From assembly GCA_902761535.1 (NCBI GenBank), contig CACWKS010000009.1:1-64000 (forward strand): a DNA stretch of 64,000 bases, read 5' to 3'. This document shows positions 55,031-63,802 of the stretch, one piece after another. The notes below the pieces were generated by a model. The model was not told the origin of the DNA and ran no database searches. It saw nothing but the letters and a program-made list of their open reading frames with translations. This DNA comes from an uncultured Pseudomonadota bacterium. Its GTDB lineage: Bacteria > Pseudomonadota > Alphaproteobacteria > RF32 > CAG-239. A program made the position numbers and the translations under genes. Each line of letters starts with the position of its first letter. Within the stretch, counting starts at the first letter, position 1.

Positions 55031-55091
55031 CCTGTTCCGAATTATAATGTTTTATATAGAAAAAATCATGGTAATTTTTTGATTTTGAATT

Positions 55092-55124
55092 AAAAAAAGT
55101 GCCGCTCAAAAGCGGCACTTTTTT
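55092..55124. terminator. bidirectional rho-independent terminator
   Basis: AAGTGCCGCT-CAAA-AGCGGCACTT with seven A before and TTTTTT after. Located between the convergent thioredoxin-like gene and thyA. Confidence 0.9.
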
Positions 55125-55938
55125 ACACGGCAACATCAGCTTTGATTGCCGGATGGCATTGATAGCCTACCAGTTCAAAGTCGTCAAACCGGAATTTATT
55201 AATGTCTTTGACATTCGGGTTGATTTTCATTTGCGGCAAAGGATAAGGCTCCCTTGAGAGCTGGAGCTTTACCTGCTCAAAGTGATTTGAGTAGATGTGC
55301 GTATTACCCAAGGTATGCACAAACTCTCCGGCTTTGAGCCCGCAAACCTGCGCAATCATCATCGTCAACAATGAGTATGAGGCAATGTTGAACGGCACAC
55401 CCAAAAACATATCGCAGCTGCGTTGGTAGAGCAGGCAATTCAAATAGCCGTCGGGTGTGACATCAAACTGGAAAAAGCAGTGACAAGGTGGCAAAGCCAT
55501 CTCATCAATCTGCGCCGGATTCCAAGCCGTAACAATCAAACGACGATCCTGCGGATTCTTTTTGATACGATCAATGACGTCCGCAATCTGGTCAATTCCA
55601 CCTTCAGTTTTAACCCCTTTAGCCCAAGGGGCACCGAAGTGGCGCCATTGATGTCCGTAAACCGGACCCAAGTCCCCTTCGGCATCAGCCCACTCATCCC
55701 AGATGTGAACGTTATTATCCTGAAGGTACTTGATGTTGGTATCGCCTGACAGCAACCAAATCAGCTCATAGATTATTCCCTTAAGGAACACTTTTTTTGT
55801 GGTTACCAGAGGAAAACCTTGGCGCAAATCAAAGCGCATTTGCCGTCCGAAAACCTTGCGGGCATAAATGCCGGTGCGGTTATTGGCATCTTGTCCGTTT
55901 TCCATAACGTCTCTTAATAAATCAAGATACTGTTTCAT
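55123..55938 (-). CDS. thyA: thymidylate synthase
   Basis: 271 residues, the ThyA (not ThyX) family. The nucleophile Cys is in PPCHCFFQF (about 150), and [16 protein letters not shown] (dUMP-binding) and HIYSNH follow. It makes dTMP from dUMP with methylene-THF. The stop side overlaps the terminator by two bases. It is followed by folA 12 bp downstream of its start, a common pairing because ThyA oxidises folate to DHF. Confidence 0.97.
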   Translation of the reverse strand: MKQYLDLLRDVMENGQDANNRTGIYARKVFGRQMRFDLRQGFPLVTTKKVFLKGIIYELIWLLSGDTNIKYLQDNNVHIWDEWADAEGDLGPVYGHQWRHFGAPWAKGVKTEGGIDQIADVIDRIKKNPQDRRLIVTAWNPAQIDEMALPPCHCFFQFDVTPDGYLNCLLYQRSCDMFLGVPFNIASYSLLTMMIAQVCGLKAGEFVHTLGNTHIYSNHFEQVKLQLSREPYPLPQMKINPNVKDINKFRFDDFELVGYQCHPAIKADVAV

Positions 55939-55950
55939 TTTTTTTGACCT

Positions 55951-56508
55951 TTAGTTAATAATTGAATTAATTATATGTTTTAAAACTTCTTGCGGTACAA
56001 ACTCACCTTTTTTCACCCAAACTGTAGTGGTGACATTATCTTCCTCATAATCCGGTGAAATTTTGCTGTAATCTTTTTCCATTTTTTCAATACACTCTTT
56101 TATATCTACTGGATTACCGCTCAAACTTTTATCAATTTCATTATGATTGCATGAGTCTACAATCACTTCCGGAGCCAAATTTTTCATAAACAGCTTATAA
56201 ATACTGGCACCGCCTGCAATATACAAAGGCTCGGCAAAATCTTTTAAGCTCATCATATCATTAACCACATGATGATTTTGCTTATCCGAAACCTCATAAT
56301 CTTTTTCGAAAGTCAAAACATAAATCTGCCGATTCGGTAAAGTGCGGTTGGGAAAACTCTCATAGGTAGTCTGTCCGCAAGTAATGCTTGCTCCCGAGGT
56401 AATACGGCGAAATCTCTGTAAATCTGACGGAATATTCCATGGGATTTTAGGTCCGATACCAATAATGCAGTCGTTTTCATGACGACACCAAACGGCAATT
56501 TTAGTCAT
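55951..56508 (-). CDS. folA: dihydrofolate reductase
   Basis: 185 residues. The DHFR layout is VWCRHENDCIIGIGPKIPWNIPSDLQRF (the substrate-binding region with W and the catalytic acidic position), GQTTYESFP, and IAGGASIYKLF. The C-terminus extends about 25 residues beyond the short E. coli enzyme. Together with thyA it recycles folate for dTMP synthesis. Its ATG follows GGGAG. Confidence 0.93.
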   Translation of the reverse strand: MTKIAVWCRHENDCIIGIGPKIPWNIPSDLQRFRRITSGASITCGQTTYESFPNRTLPNRQIYVLTFEKDYEVSDKQNHHVVNDMMSLKDFAEPLYIAGGASIYKLFMKNLAPEVIVDSCNHNEIDKSLSGNPVDIKECIEKMEKDYSKISPDYEEDNVTTTVWVKKGEFVPQEVLKHIINSIIN

Positions 56509-56656
56509 ATAAATTCTCCCTGTATAGCACCTGAAGTATAAATAATTTGTTAAAAAAAAGCAATAATTTTTTCCAGTACTATTTATATCCTGATTTTTTT
56601 ACTTAACAAATCAAAAGACATTTTGTAGATTTGCAAATAAATTGAAAGTTATAAAA

Positions 56657-58015
56657 ATGGAAGATTTATTCAGTCCCCAAGCAAACTCCGGCGAACAACC
56701 GGAACTCACCGTAAGCGAGATTTCCGCACTTATCAAAAAAAGTGTGGAGACAACCTTTTCGCATGTGCGGATTCGCGGTGAAATTTTCGGTGCCAAACGT
56801 GCCGATTCGGGACATTGGTACTTAAGTCTTAAAGATGAAAACGCTGTTCTTTCTGCGGTTGTTTGGCGCGGTGTTGCTGCAGGTTTAGCTGTCAAACCTG
56901 AGGACGGATTGGAAGTTATAGCAACCGGCAAAATAACCACTTTTGCCGGCAAATCATCTTATCAATTGGTTATCGAACGCATGGAGCCGGCGGGGCAGGG
57001 TGCTTTGCTTAAATTATTGGAAGAGCGTAAACAGGCTTTTGCCAAAGAGGGATTGTTTGACGCTTCCCATAAAAAAGCCATTCCTTTTTTACCGCAAACA
57101 ATAGGTGTGGTAACTTCTGCTTCGGGGGCGGTTATTCGTGATATTATCCATCGGGTTCACGACCGATTCCCAACCCGTATTTTACTGATTCCCACTCCGG
57201 TTCAAGGCGAAGGAGCCGCCCTGAAAATTGCTCAGGCCATTAAAGATTTCAATCGCTTGGATACTATTTCTTCTTTTCCCAAACCTGATGTTTTGATTGT
57301 AGCACGCGGTGGCGGAAGTCTGGAAGATTTGTGGCCGTTTAACGAAGAATGTGTCGTGCGCGCGGTTTATGATTCTGTTATTCCGATTATCTCAGCGGTA
57401 GGGCACGAAACCGACACTATGCTGATAGATTATGTTGCCGACAAACGCGCTCCGACCCCGACCGGAGCTGCCGAATTTGCCGTTCCTGTATTGACCGAGT
57501 TGCAAATGCGTGTCAATAATTTAGATAATCGGCTTAAAAACGGTGCCTTGCGCTATTTTAGCGAAAAGAAAAATTATCTTGCCGCTTTGTCGCGCGGTAT
57601 TCCCAATCTCAACCAGATATTGCAAGAGGCAACGCAAAAATTTGACACGCGTATCGAAAGGCTTAATTTGGCTTTTTGCCGTTTGCTCAAAGATAAATTA
57701 CACCAAATTGAAATGTGTCGATTGCAACCTCTGAGTGTGATAAAAATTATTGAGCGTAATCAAGAAAATTTAAACCATTTATGGCTAAGATTATCTTCGG
57801 TATCGGTCGGTTCGGTGCTCAATCGAGGTTTTGCCTGGGTAAAAAATGAGTGCAACCAAACCGTCTATAATACCAAACAAGCCAAAGCATCAAAAGAATT
57901 TACCGTAAAATTTGCCGATGGCGAAATTAAAGCTGTAAATTCAACATCTTTTAATGCTAAACCAACCAAAGGAAAAAATAATGAAACTGAACAAATATCT
58001 TTGTTTGACTTGTAG
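56657..58015 (+). CDS. xseA: exodeoxyribonuclease VII large subunit
   Basis: 452 residues. N-terminal OB domain (EISALIKKSVETTFSHVRIRGE), then the catalytic region VVTSASGAVIRDIIHR, VARGGGSLEDLWPFNEE, and SAVGHETD with KRAPTPTGAAE. It degrades single-stranded DNA with XseB. Start chosen at ATG 56657 (MEDLFSPQ), since the TTG 15 bases earlier has no clear Shine-Dalgarno. The stop overlaps the start of the next gene. Confidence 0.96.
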   Translation: MEDLFSPQANSGEQPELTVSEISALIKKSVETTFSHVRIRGEIFGAKRADSGHWYLSLKDENAVLSAVVWRGVAAGLAVKPEDGLEVIATGKITTFAGKSSYQLVIERMEPAGQGALLKLLEERKQAFAKEGLFDASHKKAIPFLPQTIGVVTSASGAVIRDIIHRVHDRFPTRILLIPTPVQGEGAALKIAQAIKDFNRLDTISSFPKPDVLIVARGGGSLEDLWPFNEECVVRAVYDSVIPIISAVGHETDTMLIDYVADKRAPTPTGAAEFAVPVLTELQMRVNNLDNRLKNGALRYFSEKKNYLAALSRGIPNLNQILQEATQKFDTRIERLNLAFCRLLKDKLHQIEMCRLQPLSVIKIIERNQENLNHLWLRLSSVSVGSVLNRGFAWVKNECNQTVYNTKQAKASKEFTVKFADGEIKAVNSTSFNAKPTKGKNNETEQISLFDL

Positions 58016-58826
58016 CTTGGCATTTTTGGCAGTTAATGCCGATGCGGTAGAACTTTGCGGTAACCTTAATCAAGGTGAATTGGTTATCGGCAAACTTGAT
58101 TCTTCAGGTGAAGTCTATCTCAACGGTAATAAAATTAATGTCGATAAAGACGGTACTTTTTTAATGGCTTTCTCCCGTGATGAAAAAAATGACCAATTGT
58201 TATCGGTTGTCAATGGTCAAGGTGAAACGCAAAATTTTACTCTTTCCATAGCTCCGACCGATTGGAATATTCAAAATATAACCGGTGTTCCTCCACGCAA
58301 AGTCAATCCGTCTGATGGAGATTTGGCGGCAATAAATAAAGAAAATTCGCTTTTGGGGCGAGCTTTCAAAGTTGTAAATCAAGAAACTTTTTGGCATCAG
58401 GGGTTTATTAAGCCGGTTGACGGACGTATATCCGGTGAATTCGGCGGACAGCGTATTATGAACAAAGTTCCCAAAAGTCCTCATCGCGGCATGGATATTG
58501 CCGCTAAAGAAGGTACTCCGGTTAAGGCAGCCGCATCCGGCAAAGTGGCTTTAGCCTATCCTGATTTATTTTATTCCGGCAATGTGGTGGTGCTTGACCA
58601 CGGCTTCGGTTTGCAAACCATTTATGCACACTTAAAAGAAATTAAAGTAAAACTCGGTGAAACGGTTGCTCAAGGTGACATTATCGGTTTAGTCGGCAAA
58701 ACCGGACGTGCAACCGGTCCGCATTTGCACTTCGGTGCATCGTTGCGAAATCTTCGTTTCAATCCGCAATCGTTGCTAGATATGAACAACAACTTGCAAA
58801 AATGTTTTACATTACAAACAAAATGA
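57981..58826 (+). CDS. exported M23 family metallopeptidase (LytM-type)
   Basis: 281 residues with a signal peptide (ending ADAV, about 25) and a C-terminal LytM domain. The Zn ligands are H-x3-D in SPHRGMDIA (about 167-173) and HLHFG (about 250). These motifs imply active peptidoglycan endopeptidase activity. The ATG overlaps xseA, with AAAGGA upstream. Cell-wall remodelling is the likely function. Confidence 0.92.
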   Translation: MKLNKYLCLTCSLAFLAVNADAVELCGNLNQGELVIGKLDSSGEVYLNGNKINVDKDGTFLMAFSRDEKNDQLLSVVNGQGETQNFTLSIAPTDWNIQNITGVPPRKVNPSDGDLAAINKENSLLGRAFKVVNQETFWHQGFIKPVDGRISGEFGGQRIMNKVPKSPHRGMDIAAKEGTPVKAAASGKVALAYPDLFYSGNVVVLDHGFGLQTIYAHLKEIKVKLGETVAQGDIIGLVGKTGRATGPHLHFGASLRNLRFNPQSLLDMNNNLQKCFTLQTK

Positions 58827-58866
58827 ATAAAATCTAATCAAAGGAAAGATATTTAAGAGGCCGAAA

Positions 58867-59289
58867 ATGAATGATACAGTTAATAAACCTATGACTTTGG
58901 ATACAGTAACCTGCCTGATTGTTGATGATGATAAGTTTTCGCGAACTTTTACCAAAACCGCACTTTATCAAATTGGTATTAAAAATACCAAAGAAGCGGC
59001 TACGGCACTTGAAGCCTCGGAAATCATCCGCAGTTATAAAATAGATGTAGTTTTGTTGGATCATCAAATGCCGGAGCAAAGCGGCTTGGAATTAGCGCGC
59101 CAAATCAGAGAAGGTAAGCTTGGTGAACACAAAGATTTACCGATTATTATGGTTACTATCGATACCAAAGAAAAAACGGTTATGGATGCCAAATCAATCG
59201 GTCTCCATGAATATTTGGTAAAACCTATTTCTCCCTTGGCTTTGCGTAAACGCATTTGCACGGCATTAGGTATTAAAGAAAGAGTATAA
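58867..59289 (+). CDS. CheY-like single-domain response regulator
   Basis: 140 residues, receiver only. The acid pocket VDDDKF (about 20-24), phospho-acceptor Asp in LLDHQMPEQSG (about 60), a Thr in MVTID and Lys in LVKPIS (about 118) are all present. It has no output domain, and no cognate kinase is adjacent. Its target (motility, cell cycle or other) cannot be judged. Confidence 0.9.
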   Translation: MNDTVNKPMTLDTVTCLIVDDDKFSRTFTKTALYQIGIKNTKEAATALEASEIIRSYKIDVVLLDHQMPEQSGLELARQIREGKLGEHKDLPIIMVTIDTKEKTVMDAKSIGLHEYLVKPISPLALRKRICTALGIKERV

Positions 59290-59293
59290 AACG

Positions 59294-60121
59294 GTGTTGG
59301 ATAATTTATATGTTTTGTATCTGTCCGTCTTGCAGGGCTTGACCGAATTTCTGCCGGTAAGTTCTTCGGGACATTTAATTTTGTTTTCTAAATTTACATC
59401 TTTTCCCGACCAAGGTTTGGTATTGGACGTAGCGGTACATTTTGGTTCGATATTGGCGGTTATGCTCTATTTTTCCTCAACCTTATTTGACATATTAAAA
59501 TCTTTATGGAAGACCAAATTTTTGCCAACTTTCAAAGATGAAAATGCTAAATTGTTTTGGTTGCTGATTATCGGTACTATACCGATCATTTTTGCTGGAC
59601 TATTGCTCCGCAATTACGGAACCGAATGGTTGCGCAGCACTCGACTTGTCGGTTGGACAATTCTTGGCTACGGATTATTGTTGTTCTTTGCCGACAGTTG
59701 CTCAATGACTATCCGCCAAATCAAACACATGGGAGTTATGGATGCTGTTTTGATAGGATTGGCCCAATGCTTGGCTCTTATTCCGGGGACATCACGCTCC
59801 GGCATAACCATAACCATGGCACGATTTTTAGGGCTTGAACGCACCGAAGCCGCCAAGTTTTCGATGCTCTTATCCATACCCGCAATTATCGGAGCAACGG
59901 CCTTAGTTTGCTGGAAAATTGTAGTACAAGGCAATTTTGCCGAGATATCTCAGGTGTTTGATGGCGTGGTTTATTCCTATGTTGCTTCAATTCTTGCTAT
60001 TTATATTGTAATGTGGTGGCTGAAAAAATCGACATTTTTGCCTTTTGTAATTTATCGTATTGCTTTAGGATCGTTCTTGTTGCTTGATTCATACGGATAT
60101 TTGAACAAGTGGCTTGACTAA
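59294..60121 (+). CDS. uppP: undecaprenyl-diphosphatase
   Basis: 275 residues, polytopic. LTEFLPVSSSGHL (about 17-29) and LIPGTSRSGITITMARFLG (about 160-178) are the two signature motifs of the BacA/UppP family. It recycles undecaprenyl phosphate for cell-wall synthesis. The GTG at 59294 is the first possible start and lies 4 bp after the response regulator stop. UppS, the enzyme making the lipid, is at 62314. Confidence 0.95.
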   Translation: MLDNLYVLYLSVLQGLTEFLPVSSSGHLILFSKFTSFPDQGLVLDVAVHFGSILAVMLYFSSTLFDILKSLWKTKFLPTFKDENAKLFWLLIIGTIPIIFAGLLLRNYGTEWLRSTRLVGWTILGYGLLLFFADSCSMTIRQIKHMGVMDAVLIGLAQCLALIPGTSRSGITITMARFLGLERTEAAKFSMLLSIPAIIGATALVCWKIVVQGNFAEISQVFDGVVYSYVASILAIYIVMWWLKKSTFLPFVIYRIALGSFLLLDSYGYLNKWLD

Positions 60122-60158
60122 ATCAAAATTTGAGTCTATAGATTGCACATCCTGAGTT

Positions 60159-60245
60159 GCTCTGGTGGCGGAATTGGTAGACGCGCAAGTTTCAGGTACT
60201 TGTGGGGGTTTCCCCGTGAAAGTTCAAGTCTTTTCCAGAGCACCA
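60159..60245 (+). tRNA. tRNA-Leu (anticodon CAG)
   Basis: 87 nt with encoded CCA. The acceptor stem is GCTCTGG/CCAGAGC. The anticodon stem CAAGT/ACTTG encloses TTCAGGT, anticodon CAG, and a long variable arm (GTGGGGGTTTCCCCGT) is typical of Leu. Reads CUG. Confidence 0.92.
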
Positions 60246-60258
60246 ATTACCAAAAAAG

Positions 60259-60280
60259 CCGCTTATCCAAGCGGTTTTTT
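60259..60280. terminator. terminator shared by tRNA-Leu and the recombinase
   Basis: CCGCTT-ATCC-AAGCGG followed by TTTTTT on the plus strand, with AAAAAA on the other side. It overlaps the last codons of the truncated recombinase gene. Confidence 0.75.
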
Positions 60281-60760
60281 AATTTGAGTAAATTTTTTTA
60301 ATATTGTTTTCGGCGGACGTCCCAGTTTTTTGCCCGATGCTTTAAGATTTGCCAAACTGGCTTTAGTGCGTTCCGAAATCAGTTTACGCTCAATTTCCGC
60401 CGCCAAACCGAAAGCAAAAGCCAACACTTTTGATTGAATATCGTTGCCTAAACGATAGTTTTCTTTCAAGGTCCAAACTTGACAGTTTTTATTCAAACAA
60501 GTTTCCAAGATTCGCATAACTTCCATCAATGAACGTCCTAAACGCGATATTTCACAAGCAATTAAAATATCATTTTCTTGCAAGTTATCCAACAATTCTC
60601 CTAATTTACGTTTTTTAAGTTCTTGACGTGAAGATATTTTTTCTTCAACCCAGCGGTCGATTTTGAAATCGTTTTTGAGTGCATATTGAACAATCTCATA
60701 ATGTTGATGTTCTAATGTCTGTTTATCCGAACTAACTCGGACATAACCTATTGTCGCCAT
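60263..60760 (-). CDS. serine recombinase (resolvase/invertase), C-terminally truncated
   Basis: 165 residues. The catalytic Ser is in YVRVSSDKQT (about 9), with SRLGRSL (about 69) in the usual place. GRPPKT marks the start of the C-terminal DNA-binding region, but only about 20 residues follow instead of the ~45 of a helix-turn-helix. The frame ends 18 bp from the tRNA-Leu 3' end. Start 60760 (MATIGYVRV, AGAGGA upstream) was preferred over the long upstream frame. It resembles Mpi/Hin-type invertases. Without a complete HTH it may be inactive or need a partner; no invertible segment is visible in this window. Confidence 0.82.
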   Translation of the reverse strand: MATIGYVRVSSDKQTLEHQHYEIVQYALKNDFKIDRWVEEKISSRQELKKRKLGELLDNLQENDILIACEISRLGRSLMEVMRILETCLNKNCQVWTLKENYRLGNDIQSKVLAFAFGLAAEIERKLISERTKASLANLKASGKKLGRPPKTILKKFTQIKKPLG

Positions 60761-60850
60761 TTGATTTTCCTCTGAAAATGATGAATTTAAACCAACGTTT
60801 TTACAAAGAAAATATAAAAAACAAGGAAAATAACTCAGTAATTTTTTTCC

Positions 60851-60883
60851 AAAATCACCCCAATTTAATGTTGGGGGGATTTT
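60851..60883. promoter_or_regulatory. strong hairpin upstream of the recombinase
   Basis: AAAATC-a-CCCCAA pairs with TTGGGG-g-GATTTT, one mismatch, loop of seven. It lies in the 246-bp gap between recombinase and pyrH starts, 91 bp before the recombinase ATG. Could be a terminator, an attenuator or a recombinase binding site. Confidence 0.4.
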
Positions 60884-61006
60884 GTTATTATGCATTAAAT
60901 ATTTCTCTTACACATATTTTGTGAAGTGTCGGCAAAAAGTTAATGACAAAAAGATTCTTTAGGTTAATATAAAGCAAAACAACTTTATGCATAAGAGTTT
61001 AGTTTG

Positions 61007-61720
61007 ATGAAAACGTTATATAAAAGGGTTTTGCTCAAATTGTCCGGTGAAGGTTTGTCGGGCGATAAAGGATTCGGAGTTGATTCGTCGTCGGTAGTTT
61101 CGCTTGCCGAGCAAATCAAAAAAATAGTTCAAGCCAAAGTTCAAGTTTGTATTGTGGTTGGCGGTGGTAATATCTTTCGCGGAGCTAAAGATTGCACTAT
61201 CGGACTTGATCGTTCTCAAGCCGACCAAATCGGTATGATGGCGACAGTCATGAATGCGGTTGTCTTGCGCGGTGCTTTGCATCATCTCGGAGTTGACGCT
61301 GTCGTAATGAGCGGTTTGAGTATGCCCAAAGTTTGTCCTGATTATAATTATGATCAGGCAATCAATCATTTGCAAAACAATCAGGTAATTATTTTTGCCG
61401 GCGGCACCGGTAACCCTTATTTTACCACCGATACCGGCGCAGTATTGCGTGCGGTTGAAATGCATTGTGATGCGGTTCTGAAATCCAGTCAGGTTGACGG
61501 CGTTTATTCGGCAGACCCCAATAAAGATCCTAAAGCCGTCAAGTATGATTTGATTTCCTATGACCAAGTTATTGCTAAAAATCTCAAAGTTATGGATTTA
61601 ACTGCGGTGGCTTTAGCTCGAGAAAACAATTTACCTTTGGTTGTTTTTTCTCAACATGTTGCCGATTCGCTGATTAATATAATTCAAGGTAAAGGTAGTT
61701 ATTCAATTATCAAAAATTAG
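61007..61720 (+). CDS. pyrH: UMP kinase
   Basis: 237 residues. LLKLSGEGL, VVGGGNIFRGA (about 58-68) and GTGNPYFTTDTGA are the family signatures. It phosphorylates UMP to UDP for nucleotide synthesis. First gene of the pyrH-frr-uppS-cdsA-rseP block; ATG 61007 chosen over the TTG just before it. Confidence 0.96.
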   Translation: MKTLYKRVLLKLSGEGLSGDKGFGVDSSSVVSLAEQIKKIVQAKVQVCIVVGGGNIFRGAKDCTIGLDRSQADQIGMMATVMNAVVLRGALHHLGVDAVVMSGLSMPKVCPDYNYDQAINHLQNNQVIIFAGGTGNPYFTTDTGAVLRAVEMHCDAVLKSSQVDGVYSADPNKDPKAVKYDLISYDQVIAKNLKVMDLTAVALARENNLPLVVFSQHVADSLINIIQGKGSYSIIKN

Positions 61721-61731
61721 GTGAGGTATTT

Positions 61732-62295
61732 ATGGAAGATTTTAATGAAGTTAAAAGCAGTGCCGTAACGCGTATGGATAAAACCATCGAAACGCTTAAG
61801 GCGGACTTCGGCTCTTTGCGAGCCGGCAGAGCTCATGTCAGTTTGCTTGACGGAATTATGGTTGAGGCATACGGCTCAATGACACCGATTGCTCAAGTCG
61901 GTTCAATTTCAACCCCTGATGCTCGCACTTTGTCGGTGAGTGTGTGGGACAGAGGTTTAACCAAAGCTGTCGAAAAGGCTATAATGGAGGCTGACCTTGG
62001 CTTAAATCCTTCCAGTGACGGACAATTAATTCGTATTCCTGTTCCGCCTTTGTCGGAAGAACGCCGTAAGGAATTGATTAAGGTCGCCGGCAAATATGCT
62101 GAAAATGCCAAAGTCGCAGTTCGTAATATTCGTCGCGATTCTATGGATGGTATCAAAAAACTCAAGAAAGACAATCTTATTTCCGAAGATGAAGAAAAAC
62201 GTTTTGAGAATGAGATTCAAAAGCTCACCGATGATGCCATCAAAAAAATTGATGACATATTGAGTCAAAAAGAAAAAGACATTTTACAGGTATAA
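61732..62295 (+). CDS. frr: ribosome recycling factor
   Basis: 187 residues, the expected length. Opening RMDKTIETLKADFGSLRAGRAH and the VRNIRRDSMDGIKKL region are diagnostic. It releases ribosomes from mRNA after termination with EF-G. It lies 11 bp after pyrH. Confidence 0.97.
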   Translation: MEDFNEVKSSAVTRMDKTIETLKADFGSLRAGRAHVSLLDGIMVEAYGSMTPIAQVGSISTPDARTLSVSVWDRGLTKAVEKAIMEADLGLNPSSDGQLIRIPVPPLSEERRKELIKVAGKYAENAKVAVRNIRRDSMDGIKKLKKDNLISEDEEKRFENEIQKLTDDAIKKIDDILSQKEKDILQV

Positions 62296-62313
62296 TTATT
62301 AAGGTATCAACAG

Positions 62314-63015
62314 TTGACTGACACAATACAACATATTGCGGTTATTATGGATGGCAACGGGCGTTGGGCAAAGGCTCGCGGTCTGCCTCGTTCTGCCGGA
62401 CATAAGCAAGGTGCCGAAACCCTGCAAAAAATTGCCGAAGCGGTTGCCGATATGGGAATAAAGTGTTTAACCGTTTATGCCTTTTCTACCGAGAACTGGA
62501 ACCGTCCTAAGGAAGAGGTTGATTATCTGATGGGGCTTTTGCGGCAATATCTCAAATCTGAATTTAAACAAATTCAAGAGCGCGGCGCCCGTATTCGCTT
62601 TATCGGTGAGCGTCAGATGTTGGCAGATGACATTGTTGAGCAGATGGAAAAAATCGAAAGCGATACCAAAAATAATGACAAATTTACATTCTGCATCGCT
62701 TTAAGTTACGGCTCTCGTCAGGAAATAACTTCAACGTTTCGTAAATTAGCCGAAAGGGTAAAAAACGGACAGCTTGATATAGATAACATCAACGAAAAAT
62801 TAATCAGTAACGAGCTATATACCCAAGGTATACCGGATCCTGATTTAGTGATTCGCACCAGTGGCGAGGAACGTATCAGTAATTATTTGCTGTGGCAAAT
62901 AGCATATAGTGAGCTGTTTTTCACTAAGACTCTATGGCCGGATTTTTCGGTCGATGAATTAAAAGATATTATCAACCAGTATCAGACTAGGGAGCGACGT
63001 TATGGCAAAGTCTAA
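62314..63015 (+). CDS. uppS: undecaprenyl diphosphate synthase
   Basis: 233 residues. IAVIMDGNGRWAKARGL (about 7-23) is the catalytic region, and RTSGEERISNYLLWQ completes the motif set. The start is TTG at 62314 with AAGG upstream (62301); no better ATG exists upstream of the DGNGR motif. It supplies the lipid carrier for peptidoglycan and LPS. Confidence 0.95.
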   Translation: MTDTIQHIAVIMDGNGRWAKARGLPRSAGHKQGAETLQKIAEAVADMGIKCLTVYAFSTENWNRPKEEVDYLMGLLRQYLKSEFKQIQERGARIRFIGERQMLADDIVEQMEKIESDTKNNDKFTFCIALSYGSRQEITSTFRKLAERVKNGQLDIDNINEKLISNELYTQGIPDPDLVIRTSGEERISNYLLWQIAYSELFFTKTLWPDFSVDELKDIINQYQTRERRYGKV

Positions 63016-63793
63016 GATGAATTCTTTTGTTAAAAGACTTATTACAACTCTTGTATTGGTGCCGATAGTCGTCGGTTGTATATTAGCCGGTCGGACATCT
63101 GTATCTCTGTTGGCAATGACGGCAGCAGTGTTGTTGTCTTGGGAATGGGCTAATATGCTCAAAGGCAAAAGTGAGCAATTCTTGTCACTTGCTTATTTGT
63201 TTACGGCAGCAATAGCTATTCTGATACCTTCAATAAATGTAGCTTTAGGCGTTATAATATTTTTAAGTATATTGGGATTTGCCTGTTGCCGCAAAGAGAA
63301 TCATTGTTTCCTAAGAGTTTTGGGTATTCCTTACATCTCAATCGGCATTGCCTCAATAGTTGCTTTATACGACAGTTATGGTGCCGGTGTGGTTTTATGG
63401 TATATGTTTTTGGTATGGTGTGTCGATATCGGCGGTTATTTATTCGGCACAGCATTACGCGGACCGAAATTAGCTCCGAAAATTTCCCCCAATAAAACTT
63501 GGGCCGGATTATTTGGCGGCATGTTATTGGCGGTTGTGGTCAGCATGTGTGCTTGTCACTTTTTCGGTGGCGAAAAATATATGGCTAATGCCGTAATTTT
63601 GGCCGGTATCCTTACCATTATTGCCCAAATCGGCGATCTTATCGAGTCAGCCATCAAACGTCGTTTACAGCTCAAAGACTCCAGCAATCTTATTCCCGGA
63701 CATGGGGGAATATTTGACCGAATTGACGGGCTGATTTTTGCTGCTCCTTTTGCTTACGGACTGCTTAAAATTTTAACGGTAGCTTTTAGTTAG
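63002..63793 (+). CDS. cdsA: phosphatidate cytidylyltransferase
   Basis: 263 residues, polytopic. The C-terminal signature SAIKRRLQLKDSSNLIPGHG and then GIFDRIDG match the CdsA family pattern. It makes CDP-diacylglycerol for phospholipid synthesis. The ATG overlaps the uppS end by 14 bases. Confidence 0.96.
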   Translation: MAKSKMNSFVKRLITTLVLVPIVVGCILAGRTSVSLLAMTAAVLLSWEWANMLKGKSEQFLSLAYLFTAAIAILIPSINVALGVIIFLSILGFACCRKENHCFLRVLGIPYISIGIASIVALYDSYGAGVVLWYMFLVWCVDIGGYLFGTALRGPKLAPKISPNKTWAGLFGGMLLAVVVSMCACHFFGGEKYMANAVILAGILTIIAQIGDLIESAIKRRLQLKDSSNLIPGHGGIFDRIDGLIFAAPFAYGLLKILTVAFS

Positions 63794-63802
63794 GATAAAC
63801 AA

